NCBI RefSeq assembly: GCF_009827455.1
Contig: NZ_WTYZ01000001.1
Location: 2,737,001 to 2,801,000 of the forward strand
From: Pontixanthobacter aestiaquae
GTDB taxonomy: Bacteria; Pseudomonadota; Alphaproteobacteria; Sphingomonadales; Sphingomonadaceae
Length of the DNA: 64,000 bases
Direction of reading: 5' to 3'
Shown here: one piece after another, positions 51,305-59,697 of the stretch
Position numbering within the stretch: position 1 is the first letter of the stretch
Layout of the letters: each line of letters starts with the position of its first letter
Notes under the pieces: generated by a model
What the model was told of the DNA's origin: nothing
The model's database searches: none
Seen by the model: the letters and a program-made list of their open reading frames with translations, nothing else
Translations under genes and position numbers: made by a program

Positions 51305-54300
51305 TCGGCAGAGGCCTTTCGCGACAGGCAATCTGCAATCAACGCGCGAAGGGCGGCCGGCGATGACGGTTTGAGCAACCGGTTGGCGTCCATCGCCTTC
51401 GTCGCTTCCTCGGTCTCTCTCGAAGCTTCGGCAGTGAGCAGGATCGCCGGCGGACGCACACCCCAGCCCGAACACAGCACTGCATAAACCTGATCGCCGC
51501 GCTCCCCATCGTCGAGGCGGAAATCTATCATGACGATATCGGGCGGCGCAGGTGCCTGCTCACGCGCTTCGGCGAGAGAACCGGCGCAGATCACATTAAG
51601 GCCCCATTTGCTCAGCAACGCGGTCGTCGCGGCCAGCGCGGCCGGATCATTGTCGATCGCGAGGACACGAGCGCTGTCCATCTGGCGCGAGGGTTGCTTG
51701 GTGGGCTTGGCAGCCCTTGCGGATTTCCACTGCAGCACCGGCACATGCAACGCGAAACGGCTGCCGCGGCCCGGTTCCGAAGAGGTTTCGAGATGCAGGT
51801 CAAGCAGTCTCGTAATGCGGCGGACGATCGCAAGGCCGAGGCCTAGGCCCTCGCGATCGGTCGAGGCACCGCGCTGAAACTCGTCGAAGATCCGCCCCAA
51901 GTCCGCGTCGGCAATCCCACGCCCGGTGTCATGGACGCAGATCAGCACCCCGTCGCCATATCGGCGTACGCCAAGCAATACACCTCCGTCTTGCGTGTAG
52001 CGAACCGCATTACTGACAAGGTTGCGCAACACACTGGTGAGCAACGCCCGGTCGGTCATCGCCCAGGCACTGGTGTGCACACGGCGCAGCTCTATGCCCT
52101 TGGCCTCCGCCTGCACTTCAAACTCGCGCGCCACCTCGTCGAAAATGCGGTCTATCGCGACTGGTTCGTGCTTGGGCTCGATCCCACCGCTGTCGAGCTT
52201 GGAGATGTCAAGCAGCGCTCTGATCAAACGGTCAGCGGAGGTGATCGACCCGTCGAGGTCTTTGACCAGCCGCTCAAGTTGCGGCCTCCCCTCAACCTCT
52301 TCACCGAGAGCTGATGCGAACAGCCGCGCGGCGTTGAGCGGCTGGATCAAATCGTGGCTGGCGGCGGCGAGAAAGCGGGTTTTCGAGCGGGTCGCTTCGG
52401 CCAACGCATCATTGGCTTCGCTCAATTGCTCGGTCCGCTCTGCAACCTTTTCTTCGAGCGCCTGCTCTGCCAACCGGTCGGCGGTGATGTCGGTGTAGGA
52501 AGTGACATAGCCGCCACCGGGAGCAGGAGAGCCAACGATCCGCATGAAACGACCGTCATATTGTTCGCTCTCCAGGCGATGCTCACGTCCCGCACGCATA
52601 TGATCGAGCCTGCGCGTGATCTGATTCTCGATTTCGTCCTCCGGCGTATCGCTGCGCCGAAGGTTGAAGCGGATCAGCTCGGCGATCGGCGTGCCGACGG
52701 TCACGAGTTCATCGGGCAGGTCGAACAGCTGCTGATAACGGCTGTTCCACGCGACGAGATGCATCTCTGCATCGACCAGCGCTACCCCTTGGTCGATGTT
52801 CTCGATCGCAATCTGCAGCAATTCGCCATTGAATGAGAGCCTGCGGCTTGCCTCATCGAACATCGCCATCACTTCAGCGAGTGGGACGGGATCTCCATCC
52901 GACCACGAAGCGACCACCATGCGTGCCGAAGATGATCCGATCACGCCGGATATCGTTCGCTCGGTCATCGCCATCACCGCTTCGTCGGCGGGATCGCCGT
53001 CGCGGTAGATTTCAGGCATGGCAGCGATGGCCGCATCGGCGCGCTCGCGGCCAACAAACTGGGTCAGCAGAAGCCGGACATCGGCGACCCGCTTATTGGT
53101 GACGAAGCGTGGGCGTTGGCCGGGAGCTTGAGTACCGACAAACGCTGCGGCTTGCGAAGCATCGACCAGCGATGGGCGCATGAGGGCCGATCCGATCCAG
53201 TAGGCGAGGCAATTCGCGCCGAGACTGAGCAGGACTCCAGAAACAAGCGTATCAGGATGGATCGAGATGATAGGCGCGGTATTGGTCGCAGCGGGAACGA
53301 TGAGCAGTATCAGCCACAGCCCGAAGCCCACCGATAACCCGGCGAGCATGCCCGCCTTGTTACCCCCGCGGCTGACCATGCCGAGCACCAGACCAGGCGC
53401 GAATTGGGCGGCGGCGGCAAACGCAAGAGTTCCCAAGCCCGCTAGATTAGTGACCGATCCGAAGCCCAGATAGAACAGGTAGGCAAAGGACAGCAGCGCC
53501 GCGATCACCCCGCGCCGGACTGCCAGAAGTCGCGCGGCCAATTGGCCACGGTCGCCCGATCCTTGCAGTGCATGGCGGAATGCCAGCGGCGCGATTAAGT
53601 CATTAGTGATCATGGTAGACAAGGCGACGCTGGCTATCACGATCATGCCCGCGGAGGCCGAAAAGCCACCGATAAACACCAGCAGCGCCAGCGCTTCGTT
53701 ACCAGTCGCCAAGGGGAGCGCCATGACGATCGTGTCGGGATTGGTCCCGCCGGGCAACGCGACCAGTCCTGCCATCACGATGGGTACGATCACAGCCGAA
53801 ACCAGCACGAGATAGGCAGGAAACACCCATTGCATCGCGGCGTTCGGTCGGTCGCCGATAGCTTCGACGAAAGTCATGTGAAACTGCCGTGGCAGACAAA
53901 GGGCCGAGCAGGCCGCGATCAGCGTCAGAACCGCAAATCGGGCGTCCAGCTGCGCCGGTTCGAACACCTGCGGCGGTGCGGGTGCATCGCTTTGAAAGAG
54001 GATGAAAAGAGCAAGCGCTGCAACAGCGAGCAATGCGATAAGTTTCACCACCGCTTCAACCGCGATGGTCAGTACCAGACCCGCATTATCGCCCGCCATA
54101 TCAGCTCGTCGTGAACCAAACAGGATCGCAAACAGGGCCATCAATCCTGTCACCATAAGAACCAGTTCGTCCGCCGCGACTTGCGTGGCAATTTCCGGGT
54201 CCAGGGTGCTCAGCGAGGTACTGAGCGAGCGCAATTGCAGCGCCATGTATGGTAGCGCGCCAATAGTGGCGATGATCGTGACCAAAGCGGCGACGCTGGC

Positions 54301-54633
54301 GCTCTTGCCGTAACGTGCCGAAAGAAAATCGGCGATCGAGGTCGAATGCTGCGCCTTGGCCTGTGCGAGGATGCGGCGAACGAGGCCGAAACCGATGGTG
54401 AAGACAAGGATCGGGCCTAGATAGATGGGCAGGTAGTCGAGCCCCGCCGACGCGGCTGTCCCGACCCCGCCGAAAAACGTCCAACTTGTGCAATAGACCG
54501 CGAGGCTAAGGCCATAAACGGTGCCCGAGTGACGCGACAGGAAGGGCGAGGCGGAGCGATCGCGCCACGCGGCAAGCCAGAAAAGCCCTGCCAGATAGAG
54601 GGTCGCGGCGCCAATGGCCGTGCCGAATAACAT
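51283..54633 (-). CDS. SLC5-type transporter/hybrid histidine kinase (CrbS-like)
   Basis: 1116 residues. About 13 hydrophobic helices of the sodium:solute symporter fold fill about 1-480. They are followed by a STAC-like linker, a PAS domain (QIAIENIDQGVALVDAEMHLVAWNSRYQQLFDLP), HisKA with H near 759 (ASHDLIQPLN), HATPase (NLVSNAVRYT, DTGRGI) and a C-terminal receiver with Asp near 1036 (IVMIDFRLDD). The architecture is that of CrbS, which senses acetate or related acids. It would signal to the adjacent LuxR-type regulator. It follows a terminator, so it has its own promoter. Confidence 0.93.
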   Translation of the reverse strand: MLFGTAIGAATLYLAGLFWLAAWRDRSASPFLSRHSGTVYGLSLAVYCTSWTFFGGVGTAASAGLDYLPIYLGPILVFTIGFGLVRRILAQAKAQHSTSIADFLSARYGKSASVAALVTIIATIGALPYMALQLRSLSTSLSTLDPEIATQVAADELVLMVTGLMALFAILFGSRRADMAGDNAGLVLTIAVEAVVKLIALLAVAALALFILFQSDAPAPPQVFEPAQLDARFAVLTLIAACSALCLPRQFHMTFVEAIGDRPNAAMQWVFPAYLVLVSAVIVPIVMAGLVALPGGTNPDTIVMALPLATGNEALALLVFIGGFSASAGMIVIASVALSTMITNDLIAPLAFRHALQGSGDRGQLAARLLAVRRGVIAALLSFAYLFYLGFGSVTNLAGLGTLAFAAAAQFAPGLVLGMVSRGGNKAGMLAGLSVGFGLWLILLIVPAATNTAPIISIHPDTLVSGVLLSLGANCLAYWIGSALMRPSLVDASQAAAFVGTQAPGQRPRFVTNKRVADVRLLLTQFVGRERADAAIAAMPEIYRDGDPADEAVMAMTERTISGVIGSSSARMVVASWSDGDPVPLAEVMAMFDEASRRLSFNGELLQIAIENIDQGVALVDAEMHLVAWNSRYQQLFDLPDELVTVGTPIAELIRFNLRRSDTPEDEIENQITRRLDHMRAGREHRLESEQYDGRFMRIVGSPAPGGGYVTSYTDITADRLAEQALEEKVAERTEQLSEANDALAEATRSKTRFLAAASHDLIQPLNAARLFASALGEEVEGRPQLERLVKDLDGSITSADRLIRALLDISKLDSGGIEPKHEPVAIDRIFDEVAREFEVQAEAKGIELRRVHTSAWAMTDRALLTSVLRNLVSNAVRYTQDGGVLLGVRRYGDGVLICVHDTGRGIADADLGRIFDEFQRGASTDREGLGLGLAIVRRITRLLDLHLETSSEPGRGSRFALHVPVLQWKSARAAKPTKQPSRQMDSARVLAIDNDPAALAATTALLSKWGLNVICAGSLAEAREQAPAPPDIVMIDFRLDDGERGDQVYAVLCSGWGVRPPAILLTAEASRETEEATKAMDANRLLKPSSPAALRALIADCLSRKASADQEAATG

Positions 54634-54707
54634 GATCCCATCTCTCTCCCGGCGAAGAGGCTACGCCAAATTCCCGATTGTGCAAGCTCATGCGTTGGCA
54701 CTTCAAA

Positions 54708-54733
54708 AGGGCGGTGCATCGCTGCACCGCCCT
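54708..54733 (-). terminator. Rho-independent terminator after actP
   Basis: Perfect 11-bp stem AGGGCGGTGCA/TGCACCGCCCT with a 4-base loop. Read on the minus strand it is followed by TTTTGAAG. It lies 39 bases after the actP stop and before the CrbS-like gene start. Confidence 0.85.
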
Positions 54734-54771
54734 CTCGCTTGCGACCCGGTCGGTCCGATCAGTGCACACCG

Positions 54772-56547
54772 TTAATGAAGGTGCGCATCTCCCGCGCCTC
54801 GCGGTACGCGGATCGAATCGACCAGCTTGCGGATTTCAACCGGGGTTTTGGCGGTTACGCTCGCAACTGCGATCGCGATACCGAAGTTGATCAGCATTCC
54901 AACTACTCCAATTCCTTCGGGCGAGATGCCGAACAGCCAGCTGTCGGCATTGTTCGCCGCCGGGTTCATGAACTTGAAGTAAGCTATGTACCCGAAGGTG
55001 AAAACCAGTCCCGAGATCATGCCTGCAATCGCGCCTTCCTTGTTCATCGACTTGAAGAAGATTCCCATGAAGATCGCTGGGAACAGGCTGGCAGCAGCCA
55101 GACCAAAAGCGAAGGCGACCACTTGCGCAACCCATCCCGGAGGATAGATGCCGAGATAGCCCGCGACCAGGATCGCTGCCGTGGCCGCGATCCGTGCCGC
55201 AAGCAGTTCGGTCTTTGATGAGATGTTGGGCGCGAAAGTGCTCTTGAGCAGGTCGTGGCTGACCGAGCTTGAGATCACCAATAGCAGACCCGCTGCCGTA
55301 GAAAGCGCCGCCGCAAGACCGCCAGCTGCCATCAGGGCAACGACCCATCCAGGCAGGTTGGCAATTTCCGGATTGGCAAGCACCATGATGTCGCGATCGA
55401 CGTAAACCTCGTTTGCGCTTTCCGGATTTGGCGCGTTCGATAGCAGTCGCTCGCCTGACGGACCGGTCTCACCAGTGTATTCTGGCTTGCCCTCGAATGC
55501 GGCTCCCGGGCGATATTGCATTACCCCATCGCCGTTCTTGTCCTGGAATGCGAGCAGGCCATTGCTCTCCCACAGGGGGAAGAACTCGTCGACTTCGCTA
55601 TAGGCGGTGTCGTCCACCTTATCGACGAAGTTGAGCATGCCGAATGCCCCCACTGCCGGAGCGGTGGTGTAAAGCAGCGCGATGAAGAATAGCGCCCAGC
55701 CGGCCGATTTGCGCGCATCCGAGGCCTTTGGAACGGTGAAGAAGCGCACGATTACGTGCGGCAAACCTGCCGTGCCGACCATCAGCGCAAGCGTGATGCA
55801 GAACACATCAATCATGCTCTTCGATCCGTCGGTATAGGCTGTAAAACCGAGCTCAACGAGCACGCTATCAAGCTTTTGCAGGACCGATAAGCCCGAGCCA
55901 TCGGCCACCTCCGAGCCGAGACCAAGCTGCGGGATTGGAGTCCCAGTAATCATAAAGCTGAGGAAGAAGGCGGGCACCATATAGGCGAATATCAACACGC
56001 AGTATTGCGCCACCTGAGTGTAAGTTATGCCTTTCATCCCGCCGAGCACGGCATAGATGAACACGATCCCCATACCGATAATCACACCCATGGTGATCTC
56101 GACATCAAGGAAGCGCGAGAACACGATCCCGACACCGCGCATCTGCCCGGCGATGTAGGTGAAACTGATAAAGATCAGGCAGATCACTGCGACAACACGA
56201 GCGGTCTTGGAATAGTACCGCGTACCGATGAAATCGGGTACGGTGAACTGTCCGAATTTGCGCAGATAGGGCGCAAGCAGCAACGCCAGCATCACAAATC
56301 CGCCGGTCCACCCCATCAGGTAGACCGAGCCGTCATAGCCCGCAAAGGCAAGGATGCCCGCCATCGAAATGAAGCTCGCCGCGCTCATCCAGTCAGCAGC
56401 GGTGGCCATGCCATTGACCACCGGGTTGACCCCGCCGCCAGCGACATAAAATTCCTTGGTCGAACCCGCCCGGCTCCAGATCGCAATGCCAATATAGAGC
56501 GAGAAGCTGAGCGCGACGAAGATGTAGATGAGGGTTTGCGTTTCCAT
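54772..56547 (-). CDS. actP: Cation/acetate symporter
   Basis: 591 residues, sodium:solute symporter (SLC5) fold with about 13-14 helices, including the family signatures GGVNPVVNGMATAADWMSAASF and GLPHVIVRFFTV. ActP imports acetate and other short carboxylates with sodium. It lies 11 bases after the DUF4212 gene, its usual small subunit. Context with acs and CrbS-like genes supports acetate as the substrate. Confidence 0.94.
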   Translation of the reverse strand: METQTLIYIFVALSFSLYIGIAIWSRAGSTKEFYVAGGGVNPVVNGMATAADWMSAASFISMAGILAFAGYDGSVYLMGWTGGFVMLALLLAPYLRKFGQFTVPDFIGTRYYSKTARVVAVICLIFISFTYIAGQMRGVGIVFSRFLDVEITMGVIIGMGIVFIYAVLGGMKGITYTQVAQYCVLIFAYMVPAFFLSFMITGTPIPQLGLGSEVADGSGLSVLQKLDSVLVELGFTAYTDGSKSMIDVFCITLALMVGTAGLPHVIVRFFTVPKASDARKSAGWALFFIALLYTTAPAVGAFGMLNFVDKVDDTAYSEVDEFFPLWESNGLLAFQDKNGDGVMQYRPGAAFEGKPEYTGETGPSGERLLSNAPNPESANEVYVDRDIMVLANPEIANLPGWVVALMAAGGLAAALSTAAGLLLVISSSVSHDLLKSTFAPNISSKTELLAARIAATAAILVAGYLGIYPPGWVAQVVAFAFGLAAASLFPAIFMGIFFKSMNKEGAIAGMISGLVFTFGYIAYFKFMNPAANNADSWLFGISPEGIGVVGMLINFGIAIAVASVTAKTPVEIRKLVDSIRVPRGAGDAHLH

Positions 56548-56558
56548 CGGTCAGCCCC

Positions 56559-56837
56559 TCAATCGTCGAGATCATATTTGCGCTCGATCTGCTTCATACG
56601 AACGACGTAGAAAGAGATGAGCGCGATGAAAATGTAGATCGCGCCTTGCTGCGCGAACCAGAAGCCGAGCGGATATCCGCCGATGCTGAACTGATCGAGG
56701 AAGTCGCGGAACAGGATCCCGGCTCCGAATGATACTGCGAACCAGATCGCCATAAGACTAAACAGCAAGCGCAGGTTTTCACGCCAATAGGCGCCTTCTG
56801 CCGCACTCGTTTCAGTTTCAGGATTGTCGTCGTCCAT
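56559..56837 (-). CDS. Small subunit of sodium/substrate symporter (DUF4212)
   Basis: 92 residues from the ATG at 56837 with GGGAGGGAA ribosome site; a TTG frame nine codons longer is less likely. Two membrane helices are visible (LLFSLMAIWFAVSFGAGILF and IYIFIALISFYVVRM), separated by the FWFAQQGA motif. The family is always near SLC5 transporters such as ActP. It is probably co-expressed with actP. Confidence 0.92.
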   Translation of the reverse strand: MDDDNPETETSAAEGAYWRENLRLLFSLMAIWFAVSFGAGILFRDFLDQFSIGGYPLGFWFAQQGAIYIFIALISFYVVRMKQIERKYDLDD

Positions 56838-56917
56838 TTCGTTCCCTCCCGTATAGATGTCCAAGCTTGCGGAGCAGCCTAGGTCGAGGGTGAAGAGAGA
56901 ACGAGAGAGACTTTAGT

Positions 56918-57583
56918 CTAAGAGTGTTCCAGCCGCGCGAGCGTGGTGTCTGGCGGAAGACGGGAGAGTTGTGCCTGAAACAGTTCGGCGGCGGCAATCG
57001 CGTCGGTCAGCGCGTCATGCGCGCGGTATTCGGGCAAGCCATAGCGCGCGCGACAGGAATTCAGCCGATAGGGCTCCCCGTCCACTAGGTTGGGATGCAG
57101 CTCGCGTTCGAGCACCAATGTACAGATTACGCGGATCGGAAGGCGAACGCCAAGCACCGACATTACCGCTCGCTGCAGCGCGGTCTGCTCAATTGTGGCT
57201 GCATGTGCGACAAGGATGCGGCCTGCGAGAGCCTCGATCAGCATCGGTGCAACTTCGGTTATCGGACGCCCCAGTGCCGCGCGCTGTTCGCCAATCATAT
57301 GTATTGCAACCGCTTCAGGATCGAGATCGGCATCGCTTTGGATGTCGACCGATTGCGCGTCGGAGAGACTGATTATACGCCCTTTGAAAGGGGCATAACC
57401 TGCCTGCAGAAGGTGCGAGTCCTTTCGAAGCCCATCCAACTCGAAATCGAGCGCCAGGAATGGGGCCTCTGCGACCGGGCAATCCCGCGCAGGCCAATCG
57501 GCCTCTACATAGCGTTGTAGAGCTGGATGCTCGCTCCTTACCAATGCCTTGAGCGCACGTTCGAAGCGCCACTGGGCCAGCAT
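56918..57583 (-). CDS. DnaQ-like 3'-5' exonuclease family protein
   Basis: 221 residues. The first acidic motif is ALDFELDGL (DxE kept), and the C-terminal motif is HDALTDAIAAAEL (HxALxDA kept). The middle motif reads VAHAATIE, so the usual aspartate appears to be glutamate. Such exonuclease genes commonly sit beside CBS/DUF294 and CrbS/acs genes, and the role there is unclear. The start ATG abuts the upstream gene's stop. Confidence 0.87.
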   Translation of the reverse strand: MLAQWRFERALKALVRSEHPALQRYVEADWPARDCPVAEAPFLALDFELDGLRKDSHLLQAGYAPFKGRIISLSDAQSVDIQSDADLDPEAVAIHMIGEQRAALGRPITEVAPMLIEALAGRILVAHAATIEQTALQRAVMSVLGVRLPIRVICTLVLERELHPNLVDGEPYRLNSCRARYGLPEYRAHDALTDAIAAAELFQAQLSRLPPDTTLARLEHS

Positions 57584-59446
57584 TCAGACTATCCCGCCCG
57601 CAAAGTTGCGGCGCAGCGCATCTAGACCCCTCCGGACTACCGTCAACGCGTCCTTCAAATAGTCTCGTTCAAGCGGAGATAGGTCGGCCGGGGCGATCAG
57701 GTTATCCGGCGCCTCACCGCGCTCGATCTGCCGCGCCTGGTGCGCGATCCGCAGTTCGTTGACGAACAGAAGCGCATCTTCGAGGCTTTGTGTATCGTCC
57801 GAATTCATCTTTCCCGCTTCACACAGCGCGCGCAGTCGGCCGATCGTCCCGACCGCTGGGACGCCCGTGGCCAACGCCTGCGTCCGGGCGATGTCGATAA
57901 TCGGCATGATCGCCTGTTTCTTCGCATTGAAGACCATTTGTCCATCCTCCGTCTTGTCGAGCACTAGGTTGCGGAACACGCCGAGCGGCACCTTGCTCCG
58001 AAGCGCATCGCGGGCAAGGTAACTGATGAAAAGCGGACTATCGAAGAGCAGCGCGAGCACTTCCTTACGCAGCTCGGCGACTAGACCTGCATCGCCATGC
58101 ACGCAGCGCATATCGAAGAAGATCGTCGCGCGCAGAATCTTGTCTTCACTGGGACTGTTGATCCAATTGGCATAACGCGCGCGCCAGGCTGCCAGCGTGA
58201 GCCTCTGATCCGCATTTTTCGCCATTATCCCGCCACTGCAATAGACATATCCGCTTGCGTCGAGCTGGTCGGAAATGCGGGTGCCGAGGTCAGCGAAATA
58301 CGCCTCGCCAGCCGGATCCAATTCTTCGGCGATCACGAGGCCGTTGTCTTGATCCGAACCTACCAATTGCTCCTCGCGCGCCAGTGATCCGAACACCACG
58401 AGAGCGTAAGGGCAAGGCGGCGGACCGAGAGCCTCCTCAGCCAATTGCGCGGCGCGGCGGTGCACCGCTTCGCCCAGCGCTGATGTAAAGCGCATGGCTT
58501 GGCCTGCCTGCACTCCGGTGCTGACCATGCGCGCGAAGCTTTCGGGCACGCGCGCAGCGGCTTCGATTAATTCGTCCGGTGTGCGTGCCTTTGCGATCAT
58601 CAGGCCGGTGTCGATGGCGTTGTTACCAATCGCGCCGAGAATATCTGTCGCGCTGAGAATGCCCGCCAGCGCGCCATCGCTGTCGATTAGTGGGATGTGC
58701 CGAAAGCCCCCGCTCGCCATCAGCGCCATGGCTTCGGCGACAGTCGCGTTGGTCCCTAGCGTTTGCGGCCCAGTCGTCATGACATCGCCAACCTCGCGAT
58801 CAAGCGCGACGCCTCCTGCGACCACCCGGCTGCGCAGGTCTTTATCTGTAAAAATGCCCTCGAGCTTGCCATCCTCACACACGGCCAGTGTGCTGACATT
58901 GCGCTGATGCATCAATTGCACCGCGTCTGCGATCTGCGTTGATGGGATACAGGAAACAGGCGTGGACCGACCGACCAGATTCCCCACCTGCCGGTCGTCA
59001 AGCGCAAAGGAGCTGCCTTCTCGCAGCCGTGCCAGGGCGTGCCTGATCCGCGCTGCCTCATCTGCGGCGAAAAACTCCCTGAAATCTGGGGACTGTTTGC
59101 GCAATTCGTGAAACCGTTCGGCGGGGATTGCGTAAAGCAGCGTATCCTCAAGCGCGATCGTGGTATTTCGCACTTCCCCCCCGCGCAGCAGCGAGGGATA
59201 TGCGAATGTCGATCCCTCTTCGAGACGCGCTGTTAGATCTTTGCCGGCAAGGCGCAACTCCACAGCGCCCGACCTGATAACAAAGAGGCTGTCATTGTGG
59301 TCTCCGGCAGTGAGAATGGAGTCGCCCGTTCGAGCATAGCGCACTGTTACCGTGCGGCTGAGTGCAGAACGCTCGGCTGGGATGAGCGAAGCAAAGGGCG
59401 CAGTCCGCTCAAGAAAATTCGCAACTTCTGCAATTTCGACAGACAT
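57584..59446 (-). CDS. DUF294 nucleotidyltransferase with cNMP-binding and CBS domains
   Basis: 620 residues from the ATG at 59446 (GGAGGG ribosome site). It has an N-terminal cyclic-nucleotide-binding domain (about 10-125), two CBS motifs (about 150-280), then the DUF294 nucleotidyltransferase-like domain with GSLAREEQLVGSDQDNGLV and a substrate-binding DUF294_C end. It probably senses a nucleotide and regulates acetate metabolism. It is upstream of the exonuclease in the same operon as actP. Confidence 0.9.
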   Translation of the reverse strand: MSVEIAEVANFLERTAPFASLIPAERSALSRTVTVRYARTGDSILTAGDHNDSLFVIRSGAVELRLAGKDLTARLEEGSTFAYPSLLRGGEVRNTTIALEDTLLYAIPAERFHELRKQSPDFREFFAADEAARIRHALARLREGSSFALDDRQVGNLVGRSTPVSCIPSTQIADAVQLMHQRNVSTLAVCEDGKLEGIFTDKDLRSRVVAGGVALDREVGDVMTTGPQTLGTNATVAEAMALMASGGFRHIPLIDSDGALAGILSATDILGAIGNNAIDTGLMIAKARTPDELIEAAARVPESFARMVSTGVQAGQAMRFTSALGEAVHRRAAQLAEEALGPPPCPYALVVFGSLAREEQLVGSDQDNGLVIAEELDPAGEAYFADLGTRISDQLDASGYVYCSGGIMAKNADQRLTLAAWRARYANWINSPSEDKILRATIFFDMRCVHGDAGLVAELRKEVLALLFDSPLFISYLARDALRSKVPLGVFRNLVLDKTEDGQMVFNAKKQAIMPIIDIARTQALATGVPAVGTIGRLRALCEAGKMNSDDTQSLEDALLFVNELRIAHQARQIERGEAPDNLIAPADLSPLERDYLKDALTVVRRGLDALRRNFAGGIV

Positions 59447-59697
59447 TTTCCCTCCGTTACCTCGCATATAGTGAAACGGTATTGGACAAAGGGATCAAGC
59501 CCTACTTTGGTCGAGCAACACCAGATAGCATTTGGAAATACTCGAAACGCTGGTCTGGATTGCGGGTCGCTTAGCGTTGAGGAAACGAATAATCGCTATT
59601 GTGGTCGCAAGCCGAACGACTGCTTTCCCGAGTCCGCAGAGCAAAACCCGACGGTCCGTTAACGGCCCAGTAGCGGACGTTGAGCTGTTTTGATGCT

